Source of the DNA: Lentisphaeria bacterium
GTDB lineage: Bacteria; Verrucomicrobiota; Lentisphaeria; Victivallales; UBA1829
Length of the DNA stretch: 37,311 bases
Assembly (NCBI GenBank): GCA_017615635.1
Contig: JAFZZR010000171.1
Span: 1-37,311 of the forward strand
Direction of reading: 5' to 3'
The position numbers and the translations under genes are program-made. Below are positions 23,923-33,344 of the stretch, piece by piece. The first letter of the stretch is position 1. Each line of letters begins with the position of its first letter. The notes below the pieces were generated by a model that worked only from the letters and a program-made list of their open reading frames with translations, had not been told where the DNA came from and did no database searches.

Positions 23923-26067
23923 ATGAACACGACACGCGAAAGAGCCATAGCGGCCATTACCGAACAGAAGCTGAAGAACGCCGACCGTATCCCGTCCGTG
24001 GATGAGATCGTGCAGCGTTACGGCTCCGATGTATTCGGGATCGAAGTCATGCGGAAACTCCTTCCGAAGAATGTTTTCTCCAAACTGCTGAAGACCATCA
24101 AGAACGGGAAGCCGCTGGATCCCACCATCGCCGACGACGTGGCGGAAGCCATGAAGAGCTGGGCCGTAGGGAAGGGGGCCACTCACTATACGCACTGGTT
24201 CCAGCCCCTCAACGGCGCCACTGCGGAAAAACACGACTCCTTTCTGGAGCCCGGCTCCGACGATAAGCTCATCCTCAAGTTTTCCGGAAAAAACCTGATC
24301 GTCGGCGAGCCCGACGCCTCCAGTTTTCCCTCCGGCGGACTCCGTTCCACCTTCGAGGCCAGGGGATATACCGCCTGGGATCCCACCAGTCCCGCGTTCA
24401 TCCGCCGGGGTCTGAACGGAGCCACGCTCTGCATCCCCACCGCATTCTGCTCCTATACCGGGGAGGCGCTCGACAAGAAGACACCGCTCCTCCGTTCCAT
24501 CATGGCCATGGACCGGGCGGTCCGCCGTTTGATGAAGGCGTTTCACGCGGAGCAGAGCGGGGCGCATGTCTCCATCAGTCTGGGCGCGGAGCAGGAATAT
24601 TTTCTTGTGGACCGTCATTTTTACTCCCTGCGTCCGGATCTGGTCCAGACGGGCCGGACTCTCTTCGGGGCTCCGCCGCCGAAGCATCAGCAGCTGGAAG
24701 ACCACTATTTCGGCGTGATCAAGCCCCGCATTCTGGCCTTCATGACGGAAGTGGAGCAGGAACTCTGGCGTCTGGGCATTCCGGCGAAGACCCGTCATAA
24801 CGAGGTGGCTCCCGCGCAGTTCGAGGTGGCTCCCATTTTCGAGGAGCTGAATCTGGCGGTGGACCACAACATGCTTGTCATGGATGTGCTCCGTCAGGTG
24901 GCGGAACGGCACGGACTGGTCTGTCTTCTTCATGAAAAGCCCTTTGCGGGAGTCAACGGCTCCGGCAAACACAATAACTGGTCCATCACCTACGGCGGAA
25001 GAAATCTGCTCAATCCGGGCAGCGATCCCCGCCAGAACGCCATTTTCCTGACCATTCTCATTGCGATCATCCGGGCCGTCGATCAGCATGCCGATCTGCT
25101 TCGGGCGAGCGTGGCCACCGCCGGAAACGATCATCGTCTGGGTGCCAACGAAGCGCCTCCGGCCATCATGTCCGTCTTCCTCGGCGAACAGCTGACCGAC
25201 ATCATGGACCAGATCGAGTCCGGGAAAGTCAAGCGTGCCCGCAGGGGAGGGGTCCTCAAGGTCGGAGTGGAGACGATCCCCACGCTGCCGCGGGACGCCA
25301 CCGACCGCAACCGGACGAGTCCCTTTGCCTTCACCGGCAACAAGTTCGAATTCCGTGCGCCGGGCTCCAGCCAGTCCTGCGCCGGGATCAACGTCATGCT
25401 GAATGCCATTGTGGCGGAATCGCTGGAGACGCTGGCTTCGAGGATCGAGGATTTCGATTCGGCAAAAGACTTCAACACCCAGCTGCAGGCTACGCTCCAG
25501 CGCATCCTCAAAAAGCATAAGAAAGTCATTTTCAACGGGAACGGATATGATGAAGCGTGGATCCACGAGGCGCACAGACGCGGTCTGCCCGATCTCCGGA
25601 CGACCCCCGAAGCGCTGAAACGGCTCATCGTTCCCGAGAATATCGGACTTCTGGAGAAAACCGGCGTTCTTTCCCGGGCCGAGATCATCTCCCGGCACGA
25701 GATCTTCATGGCCGAATATCAGCGGAAGATCCGGATCGAAGGCGAACTTTCGCTCCTTATCGCCAGAACCGTCGTCGAGCCCGCGGTGACCGAGCAGTTT
25801 GGAGCCCTGGCCGCCATTCGGACGTCACTTTCTCCGGGAAAGACCGGCGGCCGCGCTGTGGAAGCAAAATTCCGCCGGATCGGCGCCCTGCTCGATGATC
25901 TTTCGATGAAATGCGACGATCTCGAACAGATCCTGAAAAAAGACGATGCGGAAAAAACCGTCGACGCCATGACATCTCTCCGCCGCACCGTGGATCTTCT
26001 GGAAGGCGTCGTGGCCGACGACAAATGGCCGCTTCCGAAATATCGGGAAATGCTTTTCATCTACTGA
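23923..26067 (+). CDS. glnN: Glutamine synthetase type III
   Basis: This enzyme makes glutamine from glutamate, ammonia and ATP. At 714 residues it has the size of GSIII and not of the ~450-residue GlnA. Catalytic-domain landmarks are SISLGAEQEYFLVD (metal-binding Glu), PAKTRHNEVAPAQFE, EKPFAGVNGSGKHNNWS and the GSIII signature RTSPFAFTGNKFEFRAPGSS. The N-terminal extension includes GATHYTHWFQPLNG, also typical of GSIII. The ATG at 23923 is set by AAGGA eight bases upstream. GSIII is found in Bacteroidetes, cyanobacteria and PVC members. It is monocistronic behind its own promoter; the next promoter begins about 210 bases after the stop. Confidence 0.95.
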   Translation: MNTTRERAIAAITEQKLKNADRIPSVDEIVQRYGSDVFGIEVMRKLLPKNVFSKLLKTIKNGKPLDPTIADDVAEAMKSWAVGKGATHYTHWFQPLNGATAEKHDSFLEPGSDDKLILKFSGKNLIVGEPDASSFPSGGLRSTFEARGYTAWDPTSPAFIRRGLNGATLCIPTAFCSYTGEALDKKTPLLRSIMAMDRAVRRLMKAFHAEQSGAHVSISLGAEQEYFLVDRHFYSLRPDLVQTGRTLFGAPPPKHQQLEDHYFGVIKPRILAFMTEVEQELWRLGIPAKTRHNEVAPAQFEVAPIFEELNLAVDHNMLVMDVLRQVAERHGLVCLLHEKPFAGVNGSGKHNNWSITYGGRNLLNPGSDPRQNAIFLTILIAIIRAVDQHADLLRASVATAGNDHRLGANEAPPAIMSVFLGEQLTDIMDQIESGKVKRARRGGVLKVGVETIPTLPRDATDRNRTSPFAFTGNKFEFRAPGSSQSCAGINVMLNAIVAESLETLASRIEDFDSAKDFNTQLQATLQRILKKHKKVIFNGNGYDEAWIHEAHRRGLPDLRTTPEALKRLIVPENIGLLEKTGVLSRAEIISRHEIFMAEYQRKIRIEGELSLLIARTVVEPAVTEQFGALAAIRTSLSPGKTGGRAVEAKFRRIGALLDDLSMKCDDLEQILKKDDAEKTVDAMTSLRRTVDLLEGVVADDKWPLPKYREMLFIY

Positions 26068-26169
26068 CCGCCGGAATCCGATCCCGTCATTTCTTTTTGT
26101 TGTCTCCGGCTTGTCTGAAAAGTTCCTTGCCATCGGGGGAGGGGTTGTTTTCCGAGGTATATAACGTCG

Positions 26170-26185
26170 CATAATATATATTATG
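26170..26185. promoter_or_regulatory. Perfect 16-base AT-rich palindrome, possible operator
   Basis: CATAATATATATTATG reads the same on both strands. It lies midway in the 279-base gap between glnN and the DppD-like gene, ~110 bases upstream of that gene's promoter. Such palindromes are usual for dimeric regulators; the regulator is unknown. The rest of this gap shows only a GC-rich stretch around 26205-26250 that can fold weakly. Confidence 0.4.
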
Positions 26186-26275
26186 TTAAGTCATGGACAC
26201 CCCAAACGGGCAGGGGGTATTTCCCGTCTCCCGATGCCCCCACAGACCATCTTTTCCTTTTCGTCCGCTCCGATA

Positions 26276-26303
26276 TTGCAACTTCGTCAATCGGTGTTAT
26301 ATT
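26276..26303 (+). promoter_or_regulatory. Promoter of the dppD-like/TPR/mutL operon
   Basis: TTGCAA (26276-26281), 16 bases, TATATT (26298-26303). Expected start near 26310, giving a leader of about 37 bases. Confidence 0.7.
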
Positions 26304-26316
26304 ACGAATGTAATAT
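26299..26316. promoter_or_regulatory. Operator-like inverted repeat overlapping the -10
   Basis: ATATTAC-GAAT-GTAATAT has perfect seven-base arms. It covers most of the -10 element and the expected transcription start, where a bound dimer would block RNA polymerase. I cannot assign it to a regulator family. Confidence 0.5.
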
Positions 26317-26346
26317 CGAATATGGAAACCATGCGGGGCAGATCTT

Positions 26347-27369
26347 ATGGCGATCCTGAAAGTCAAAGGCCTGACAATCGAATTCCAAAACGGCGGGAAA
26401 TATCATCCCACGGTGACGGACGTCTCTTTTGAATTGAACAAAGGCGAGATGCTTGCCCTGGTGGGGGAAAGCGGATGCGGAAAAAGCGTGACCTGTCTTT
26501 CGCTGGCCCGATTGATCCCCAGTCCTGCCGGGCGGATCGTCCGGGGCGAGATCCTGCTGGAATGCCGGGACGGGTCTCTCGTGGACATCCGGAAGCTTTC
26601 GGAAGGAGCTTTGCGCCATATACGGGGAGGGGAAATCGCTTATATTTTTCAGGAGCCGGGGATGTCGCTGAACCCGGTCATGCGGGTAGGGGATCAGATT
26701 CAGGAGTCCATACGTCTTCATTGTCCGGACGTCCCCTGCCCTCGGGATGAAGCGGTGGATCTGCTTCGTCAGGTCGGGATCCCGGAGCCGGAAGCCCGGG
26801 TCCGGTGTTATCCGCATGAACTTTCCGGCGGTATGCAGCAGCGCGTCATGATCGCCATGGCGCTGGCGAGCCGTCCCTCCATTCTGGTGGCAGACGAACC
26901 GACGACGGCGCTGGATGTTACGATCCAGGCTCAAATTCTGGAACTGCTGGACCGTCTTCGCCGGGAGCGGGGCATGTCCGTGATTCTTGTGACGCACAAT
27001 CTGGGGATCGTTGCACAGCTGGCCGACCGGGCCGCGGTCATGTATGCGGGGCGAATCGCGGAAGTATCCTCCGTGAGCGATCTTCTGGAGCATCCACGGC
27101 ATCCGTACGCATCCGCACTGATCGCCGCCGTGCCCGTGCTGAACGGCAGTTCGGAACGGCTGAAGACGATCCCGGGATCGGTCCCCTCCCCTGACCGGTT
27201 CGGTGCAGGATGCCGTTTTTACGAACGGTGTGAACGGTGCAGAAGCCGTTCGGAGACCGACCGGAAACGCTGTCTGGAGACGCCGCCGGAACTGGATGGC
27301 CGGAATGGACATTTTTGCGCCTGCCACTTTCCGCTGGAAGCGGATGAAGAAGGGAAGAAGGAAGAATGA
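26347..27369 (+). CDS. Peptide/nickel-type ABC transporter ATP-binding protein (DppD/OppD-like)
   Basis: A 340-residue ATPase of the oligopeptide/dipeptide/nickel importer family. Walker A is [14 protein letters not shown], then [13 protein letters not shown], the signature [16 protein letters not shown], Walker [19 protein letters not shown] and the switch [14 protein letters not shown]. The C-terminal oligo_HPY region [12 protein letters not shown] precedes a cysteine-rich end ([10 protein letters not shown], later CACHF) comparable to the Fe-S-like Cys cluster of DppD. There are no permeases, binding protein or DppF partner nearby, so it is an orphan subunit here. The promoter is overlapped by an operator-like palindrome. 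It overlaps the next gene by ATGA. Confidence 0.9.
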   Translation: MAILKVKGLTIEFQNGGKYHPTVTDVSFELNKGEMLALVGESGCGKSVTCLSLARLIPSPAGRIVRGEILLECRDGSLVDIRKLSEGALRHIRGGEIAYIFQEPGMSLNPVMRVGDQIQESIRLHCPDVPCPRDEAVDLLRQVGIPEPEARVRCYPHELSGGMQQRVMIAMALASRPSILVADEPTTALDVTIQAQILELLDRLRRERGMSVILVTHNLGIVAQLADRAAVMYAGRIAEVSSVSDLLEHPRHPYASALIAAVPVLNGSSERLKTIPGSVPSPDRFGAGCRFYERCERCRSRSETDRKRCLETPPELDGRNGHFCACHFPLEADEEGKKEE

Positions 27370-28145
27370 ATTCGACGACTGCGAGATCGCTGCGGCAGGG
27401 TTTTCCCCTGGCGGTTTCTATTGCGATCCTGGCATTCGTCATACTTATCTCCGTCATTCTCATGTCATTGCGCTCCATATTCGAAAAGCGCGATCAGGAT
27501 GAAGCCCGCCGTGCCGGATTCGAGCCCGTCATGCTTCCGAGGCTTTTGGATTCGGAATATATCATATCCGACGACGGAGTTTCAGGCGAAATTGTATTTC
27601 AGCCGGACTTCGGGCGTTCCGTCCTCATGGCGGAAAATGCTTTCAATGCAGGGGATTTTATACGGGCCGAGGATATTCTCCGGTCCCTGCTCCTTTTCTT
27701 TCCGGGGTCGCCGACCGTGGAAAGGATGCTGGGAAACCTTTTTTACAGTTCGGGACGATATACCGATGCGGAACGGTTCTATCAGTCGATTCTGAAACGG
27801 AATCCTTCGGATCTTGTCAGTCTCAACAATATCGCGATGGCGCAGGGCATGCTGGGGCGGTTCGCCGATGCCATTGAAAATATGAAAAAAGTTCAGGAGC
27901 TGAATCCGGAGTCCGCCATACCGGATCTGAATCTTGCGGCCCTTTACTCCAAAGCGGACGACCGTCCGCTGGCCAGAAAGCATTTCGAGACCGCCCGCAG
28001 GAAACTGGGCGGATCCCTCGAAGGACTTTCCTTCGATCCCTGTCTGCGGGAACTTCTGATGGAGTCGGAACTGCGCGATCAGATTGCCCCCCTGCCCGGC
28101 TCCGAGAAGGAAAAGACAGAGGTGCGGGAGGGCCACGCGCCATGA
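27366..28145 (+). CDS. Membrane-anchored TPR-repeat protein
   Basis: A 259-residue protein with one N-terminal membrane helix at about 15-34 (LAVSIAILAFVILISVILMS) and three or four tetratricopeptide repeats from ~90 to 215 (for example AENAFNAGDFIRAEDILRSL, NLFYSSGRYTDAERFYQSIL, NIAMAQGMLGRFADAIENMK). TPRs mediate protein-protein contacts; the bulk probably faces the periplasm. No enzyme domain is visible. It overlaps the upstream ATPase and downstream mutL by four bases each, so all three are co-translated, though no functional link to mismatch repair is apparent. Confidence 0.8.
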   Translation: MNSTTARSLRQGFPLAVSIAILAFVILISVILMSLRSIFEKRDQDEARRAGFEPVMLPRLLDSEYIISDDGVSGEIVFQPDFGRSVLMAENAFNAGDFIRAEDILRSLLLFFPGSPTVERMLGNLFYSSGRYTDAERFYQSILKRNPSDLVSLNNIAMAQGMLGRFADAIENMKKVQELNPESAIPDLNLAALYSKADDRPLARKHFETARRKLGGSLEGLSFDPCLRELLMESELRDQIAPLPGSEKEKTEVREGHAP

Positions 28146-30109
28146 GCAAGATCCATCTTCTTACGGAACATGTGTGCAACAAGATCGCGGCCGGGGAAGT
28201 CGTCGAACGGCCGTCCTCTGTTGTCAAGGAGCTTGTGGAAAATGCGCTGGACGCCGGTTCGGGCAAAATTTCCGTTCTGGTGGAGAAGGCGGGGCGGAAA
28301 CTGATTCAGGTGCGGGACAACGGGGAGGGCATGGATGAAGATGACGCCCTGCTCTGCTTCGAATCTCATGCCACCAGCAAGATCCGGAATGAGGAGGACA
28401 TCTACGCGATCTCCTCCTTCGGATTCCGGGGCGAGGCCATTCCCAGCATCGCATCCGTCTCCCGGTTCACCCTCCGGACACGCCGCAAGGAGGCTGCCGC
28501 CGGATCGGAGATCACTGTCCATGCGGGCAAATTCATCTCCAACGTGCCTGCCGGATGCGCCCCGGGGACGGAGGTAACGGTCCGGGACCTGTTCTACAAT
28601 CTGCCGGTCCGCCGGAAATTCATGCGGTCGGAAGCCACGGAGGAACGTCATATTCTGGACTGCGTGACCAACATTGCGCTGGCGAATCCGGAAACGGCCT
28701 TCGAGCTGAAGGTGGACGGACGGATCCTCATATCCTCACCGGCCTCGCCGGATCTTCTGCCCCGGCTCCGGGATCTTTTCGGAAAAACCTTTGCGGATGC
28801 TCTGATCCCTGTCCGTCACAATGAATTCGGGATCCGCGTCGAAGGCTTCATATCCAACCGTTCGTTCACACGGAATTCCCGATCCGATCAGCGGACCTTC
28901 GTCAACGGCCGCTGCATTGAGGCGCAGACCATCTACCGCGGGATCCGCGAGGGATACGGCCCCATGCTGGAAAGCGGACGGTATCCCGCTGCGATCCTTT
29001 TCCTTTCCATGCACCCGGGCGAGGTGGATGTGAACGTCCATCCCGCCAAACGGGAGGTACGATTCCATCGCGATTACGAAGTCCTTTCCGCCGTGCGCAC
29101 CGCCGTCACCAACGCGCTGCGGGATCATGATCCGGTGATGTCCCCGCCCTCTTCCCGGCCCGAACCGGGGACCGGCAGCGGCCTGTATCCGGATTTCAAT
29201 CCGATGGAGGCACCCGTTGGCCAGACCGGGCCGGAGTCCCTGGACCGGATTCTGGAATCGGCCCGGATCGACTACGTCCCGGCCGTCTCCACGCTCGTTC
29301 ACGCCTTGCGGAACCTGCCTCAGCAGTCCGCAGCGCCCGGCACGACGGCGTCGCCGAAGGGAGCGGAATCCCCTGCCCTGCCCGATCCGGAAGGTCCGGA
29401 GCCGAAGGAATCCCCGGCGCCGGATCCCGGAGAACTTCTCCCGCCTGAAGAGGATGATAAGGAAGGGAACGGGGACCCGGCTGCGGACAGCGGAGAATTT
29501 CATTTGGAGCGCGACGATGCCCGGGAAACGGTGCAGCAGCAGCCCCGAGCGGACTTCGAACTTCTGGGTGTGCTGGCGGACTCCTATCTGGTCGGGACCA
29601 TTCCGGGAGGACTGATCCTGATCGATCAGCATGCGGCGCACGAACGGGTCATGTTCGAACGGATCCTGAAGGGTGTAAACGGATCGCTCTGTCAGAAGCT
29701 GCTTCTGCCCATCACGCTGGAAGTCGCCCGGGCGGACATGCTCTTCATTTCCCGGAATCTGGAGGCTTTTGAAAAGATCGGCTTCGAACTGGAACCCTTC
29801 GGACAGAATACGGTCAAGATGAACGGCATCCCCGCCGCCGTCCCGCAGGAAAACGCAGGCGGTCTCTTCATGGATATCCTTTCCCGCCTCGCGACGGACG
29901 CCCCTGCACAGAAGAATCCCATGGAACGGATCGCGCGGGCCGCCTGCAAGGCCGCTGTGAAAGCCCATGAGAAACTGACAAGGGAAGAGTGCGAGGCGCT
30001 GCTTCATCAGCTGTCCCGGTGCGAACAGCCGTTTTCCTGTCCTCACGGACGGCCCACGGTACTGAATATATCTCTCTCGGAAATCGAGCGGCGATTCGGC
30101 CGCAAATAG
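28142..30109 (+). CDS. mutL: DNA mismatch repair protein MutL
   Basis: A 655-residue MutL. The N-terminal GHKL ATPase has IAAGEVVERPSSVVKELVEN, DNGEGM, ATSKI, SFGFRGEA and, later, VNVHPAKREVRF. A Pro/Glu-rich linker at about 330-470 separates it from the dimerisation domain. That domain carries the latent nicking-endonuclease metal motif, DQHAAHERVMFE, starting at Asp495, with ACKAAVKAHEKL and CPHGRPT completing the site. This is the MutL of organisms lacking MutH, where MutL itself nicks the new strand. It follows the TPR gene with an ATGA overlap and precedes nadE by 23 bases. Confidence 0.97.
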   Translation: MSKIHLLTEHVCNKIAAGEVVERPSSVVKELVENALDAGSGKISVLVEKAGRKLIQVRDNGEGMDEDDALLCFESHATSKIRNEEDIYAISSFGFRGEAIPSIASVSRFTLRTRRKEAAAGSEITVHAGKFISNVPAGCAPGTEVTVRDLFYNLPVRRKFMRSEATEERHILDCVTNIALANPETAFELKVDGRILISSPASPDLLPRLRDLFGKTFADALIPVRHNEFGIRVEGFISNRSFTRNSRSDQRTFVNGRCIEAQTIYRGIREGYGPMLESGRYPAAILFLSMHPGEVDVNVHPAKREVRFHRDYEVLSAVRTAVTNALRDHDPVMSPPSSRPEPGTGSGLYPDFNPMEAPVGQTGPESLDRILESARIDYVPAVSTLVHALRNLPQQSAAPGTTASPKGAESPALPDPEGPEPKESPAPDPGELLPPEEDDKEGNGDPAADSGEFHLERDDARETVQQQPRADFELLGVLADSYLVGTIPGGLILIDQHAAHERVMFERILKGVNGSLCQKLLLPITLEVARADMLFISRNLEAFEKIGFELEPFGQNTVKMNGIPAAVPQENAGGLFMDILSRLATDAPAQKNPMERIARAACKAAVKAHEKLTREECEALLHQLSRCEQPFSCPHGRPTVLNISLSEIERRFGRK

Positions 30110-30132
30110 CATAAACAAGGAGTGATCGGATC

Positions 30133-32040
30133 ATGCACGGATTTTACAGGATCGCAGCGGTTTGCCCAGGCATAAAGGTCGCGGACGTTTCGTACAATAC
30201 CCGGGAGATCATCCGGTGCGGAAAATCAGCCGAACAGGAAGGCGCTGCGCTGGCTCTATTCCCGGAGCTCTGCGTCACCGGATACACCTGCGGAGATCTT
30301 TTTTTCCAGCCTCTTCTTCTGGAAAGCGCCGCGCGCAGCGTTCTGGAGATCGCGCAGGCGTTTGCACAGTCGGATATGATCCTGGCCGTCGGACTTCCCT
30401 TCCGCTCGGGATCCCGTCTGTACAACTGCGCGGCGATCCTTCAGCACGGCAGGATCTGCGGTCTGACACCGAAAACATTCCTGCCGAATCACAGGGAGTT
30501 TTACGAAAAACGGAATTTCGCGTCCGGGGCGGATCTGCTCAAAAACGGCGCCACCCTCCCCTACCCCGGCGTCGGCGATGTTCCTGTTTCCGCACTTTAT
30601 CCGGTGAACGATGAACTGATCATCGGCGTGGAACTCTGTCAGGATCTCTGGGGACCCATTCCGCCCAGCGGTGCTCTGGCGCTCTCGGGGGCGAACCTGA
30701 TCCTGAATCTTTCGGCCAGCAACGCCATCGTCATGAAAGCGGATTACCGCAGAAGCCTGGTGACGGGCCAGTCCGCCCGCTGCATGGCCATCTATGCCTA
30801 CGCTTCCGCAGGCGTCGGGGAATCCACCATGGATACCGTATTCGGCGGACATCTCATCGTGGCGGAAAACGGAACGGTCCTGGCGGAAAACAAGCGTTTC
30901 CAGCGGACCTCCGAGATCATTTATGCCGATGCGGATCCCGCCCGTCTGCTCATGCAGCGCCTGAGCGAAGGCGAATTCCAGTCCGCTCCGTCCGCGGGGA
31001 TCCATCCGGTCCGTCTGAACGACGTGCCCGGGGTTTCCGAGCTCAAATACAGAACTGTCCCCCGTGCGCCTTTCGTCCCCAGCGAAGGCGCCGACCGGGA
31101 TGCCGTCTGCCGGGAGATTTTCCAGATCCAGTGCGCCGGTCTCGCCGGACGGATCGAGCGGTCCGGGGCGAAGCGCGCCGTGCTGGGTCTGTCCGGCGGG
31201 CTGGATTCCACGCTGGCTCTTCTGGTGACGGCGGAAACGTTCCGCATGCTGGGCCGTCCCGCGAAGGATATCCTTACCCTCACCATGCCCGGATTCGGGA
31301 CCACGGGCAGGACCCGGGGCAACGCGGAACGCATGGCGGAAGAACTGGGGACGGAACTCCGGATCGTCGACATCCGGCAGGCCTGTCTGCAGCATTTCAA
31401 AGATATCGGACACGATCCGGAAAAGACCGATGTCACCTATGAAAACACCCAGGCCCGGGAACGGACGCAGATCCTCATGGATGAGGCGAACCGCGAACAG
31501 GGCCTGGTCGTCGGCACCGGCGACCTTTCCGAGATCGCCCTGGGCTGGTGCACCTACAATGCCGACCACATGTCCATGTACGGCGTCAACTGCGGCGTCC
31601 CGAAAACGCTGGTGCGCCATATCGTGAGCTGGTACGCGGAAAGATCCGAAGGGGCTCTGGGTGGGATCCTCCGGGATGTGGTTGCGACTCCGGTTTCCCC
31701 GGAGCTCCTGCCCGCGGACAAGGATGGACATATCGCGCAGAAAACGGAGAAGATCCTGGGATCCTACGACCTGCACGACTTCTTCCTCTATCACTTCATC
31801 AAGTACGGCGCACCGCCGGAAAAACTTCTGTTCCTGGCGGATTTCGCCTTCCGCGGCGTCTTTTCCGGCGAGGAGATCCGGAATGCGCTCGCCGTTTTCC
31901 TCCGGAGATTCTTTTCCCAGCAGTTCAAACGCTCCTGCTCGCCCGATGGTCCCAAGGTCGGATCCATCTGTCTGTCGCCCCGGGCCGACTGGAGGATGCC
32001 TTCCGATGCCGCATCCTCGCTCTGGACCGGCCGAATCTGA
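30133..32040 (+). CDS. nadE: Glutamine-dependent NAD+ synthetase
   Basis: A 635-residue two-domain enzyme that amidates deamido-NAD+ using glutamine. The N-terminal nitrilase-type glutaminase has the Glu-Lys-Cys triad in LFPELCVTGY, LTPKTFLPNHREFYEKR and IGVELCQDLWGP. The C-terminal ATP-pyrophosphatase has the P-loop LGLSGGLDSTLAL, TMPGFGTTGRTRGNAE, GTGDLSEIALGWCTYN and HMSMYGVN. The length is close to the ~680-residue bacterial/mycobacterial long form and not the ~275-residue ammonia-dependent one. AAGGAG lies ten bases before the ATG. It is probably in the mutL transcript. Confidence 0.96.
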   Translation: MHGFYRIAAVCPGIKVADVSYNTREIIRCGKSAEQEGAALALFPELCVTGYTCGDLFFQPLLLESAARSVLEIAQAFAQSDMILAVGLPFRSGSRLYNCAAILQHGRICGLTPKTFLPNHREFYEKRNFASGADLLKNGATLPYPGVGDVPVSALYPVNDELIIGVELCQDLWGPIPPSGALALSGANLILNLSASNAIVMKADYRRSLVTGQSARCMAIYAYASAGVGESTMDTVFGGHLIVAENGTVLAENKRFQRTSEIIYADADPARLLMQRLSEGEFQSAPSAGIHPVRLNDVPGVSELKYRTVPRAPFVPSEGADRDAVCREIFQIQCAGLAGRIERSGAKRAVLGLSGGLDSTLALLVTAETFRMLGRPAKDILTLTMPGFGTTGRTRGNAERMAEELGTELRIVDIRQACLQHFKDIGHDPEKTDVTYENTQARERTQILMDEANREQGLVVGTGDLSEIALGWCTYNADHMSMYGVNCGVPKTLVRHIVSWYAERSEGALGGILRDVVATPVSPELLPADKDGHIAQKTEKILGSYDLHDFFLYHFIKYGAPPEKLLFLADFAFRGVFSGEEIRNALAVFLRRFFSQQFKRSCSPDGPKVGSICLSPRADWRMPSDAASSLWTGRI

Positions 32041-32068
32041 AACACCGAAACCGGGAGACGAATAGAAA

Positions 32069-33322
32069 ATGGAAACACTTACCCTGCAGGAACTCATCAA
32101 AGGGCTTACTCTGGATCAGTTCCTTATCGAAATCTCCAGCAAAAGGCTGTATATCGAATGCATGAGACTGCATCCCGTCTTCTGCTCCCTCGTCTTCTTC
32201 TGGATCGGATGCAACATCGGCAGTTTTCTCAATGTCTGCATCTACCGTCTGCCCCTGGGGATGAGCCTGTTCCGTCCGAAATCCCACTGTCCGAAGTGCG
32301 GGCACAAATTGGGCGTGGCGGAAAACATCCCCATCTTCAGCTATCTGTTCCTTCTGGGCTCCTGCAAGGAATGCGGCGAACGGATCTCTCCCCGGTATCT
32401 GATCGTGGAAGCTCTTACCGGCTTCATTTTCGCCGGTATTTACCTGAATATCTACTTCTGTTACCAGCCGATCACCAGCCTGCTTCTGCTCTTCTTCATG
32501 GCCAGTGTCTTTCTTACCGCCGCATTTACCGACTGCGATCTCCGGATCATTCCCGATACCGTCTCCCTGCCCGGCATGATCCTGATCCCCGCCTACTGGT
32601 ATTTTCACAACTGGCCGTCCCTGCGAACCTTCGACATGCCGTCGCTGATCCGCTGTCTCATCGGCATGGCACTTGCGGGGATCTTCTTCTCCGCATTCCA
32701 TCTTCTCGGGAAACGGCTCTTCAAAAAGGAAGCCTTCGGCTGGGGCGATGTGAAACTGATCGTCCTCATCGCCGGTGCGTTCTCCTGGGGACCGATGCTG
32801 GTGATCGTTCTCCTGGCCAGCATTTCCGCCATGATCTATATGCCCGTCTACTGGCATTTCTTCCCGAAACGGAAACACCGGGGATTCCCGTTCGCTCCCT
32901 TCCTGGCTGTTTTCACTATCGGATGGTGCATCTTCGGCGTCGGAGCGACCTGGCTCGTTTTTCCGTCAAAACGTCCAGCTGATCTCAAACCGGTCAAGAA
33001 GGAACAGCCCGTGAAGAGACAGACGCCTGCTGCCCCGCAGCCTGCAAAGAAACCGGCACAGAGCAAGCCGAACCAACCGGCACAGGACAAGCCGAACCAA
33101 CCGGCACAGAGCAAGCCGAACCAACCGGCACAGAACAAGCCGAATCAACCGGCACAGAGCAAGCCGAATCAACCGGCACAGAACAAGCCGAATCAACCGG
33201 CACAGAGCAAGCCGAACCAACCGGCACAGAACAAGCCTAATCAACCGGCACAGAGCAAGCCGAATCAACCGGCACAGAACAAGCCGAATCAACCGGCACA
33301 GAACAAGACACAAAAACCGTGA
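32069..33322 (+). CDS. Prepilin leader peptidase/N-methyltransferase with a repeat tail
   Basis: A 417-residue polytopic aspartic protease that cleaves and methylates prepilins and pseudopilins. CNIGSFLNVCIYRLP opens the first membrane helix region. A zinc-type cytoplasmic domain has CPKCGH and CKECGE pairs. The catalytic aspartates are Asp155 in FTDCDLRIIPD and Asp227 in GWGDVKL. The normal protein ends near residue 300. The last ~115 residues are a linker followed by 11 copies of an eight-residue PAQxKPNQ-type repeat, which is not part of the family. The first 31 residues are also extra; an ATG at 32162 (MRLHPVF) is an alternative start. It could mature the pseudopilin at 17481-18326. It is 28 bases after nadE. 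Confidence 0.92.
   Translation: METLTLQELIKGLTLDQFLIEISSKRLYIECMRLHPVFCSLVFFWIGCNIGSFLNVCIYRLPLGMSLFRPKSHCPKCGHKLGVAENIPIFSYLFLLGSCKECGERISPRYLIVEALTGFIFAGIYLNIYFCYQPITSLLLLFFMASVFLTAAFTDCDLRIIPDTVSLPGMILIPAYWYFHNWPSLRTFDMPSLIRCLIGMALAGIFFSAFHLLGKRLFKKEAFGWGDVKLIVLIAGAFSWGPMLVIVLLASISAMIYMPVYWHFFPKRKHRGFPFAPFLAVFTIGWCIFGVGATWLVFPSKRPADLKPVKKEQPVKRQTPAAPQPAKKPAQSKPNQPAQDKPNQPAQSKPNQPAQNKPNQPAQSKPNQPAQNKPNQPAQSKPNQPAQNKPNQPAQSKPNQPAQNKPNQPAQNKTQKP
33053..33316 (+). repeat. 24-base in-frame tandem repeat, 11 units, in the prepilin peptidase tail
   Basis: Each unit encodes PAQ-x-KPNQ, with x alternating mostly Ser and Asn, so the true period is often 48 bases. DNA copies are nearly identical (CCGGCACAG, then A/G variants, then CAAGCCGAA), differing at a few positions such as AAC/AAT. 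There are no spacers of independent sequence, so it is not a CRISPR array. The high identity implies recent slippage or gene-conversion expansion, and copy number is likely variable and assembly-sensitive. Confidence 0.95.
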
Positions 33323-33344
33323 TCCAGAGGAATGAGAGGGAAAG

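Noticed and set aside
32041..32161. Separate small gene before the prepilin peptidase
   Set aside because: The 31 residues before MRLHPVF are in frame with the peptidase and have no independent stop; they are an N-terminal extension or leader.
33053..33316. CRISPR-like array of regular repeats
   Set aside because: The 24-base units are contiguous, in frame with the prepilin peptidase and have no unique spacers; no cas genes are nearby.
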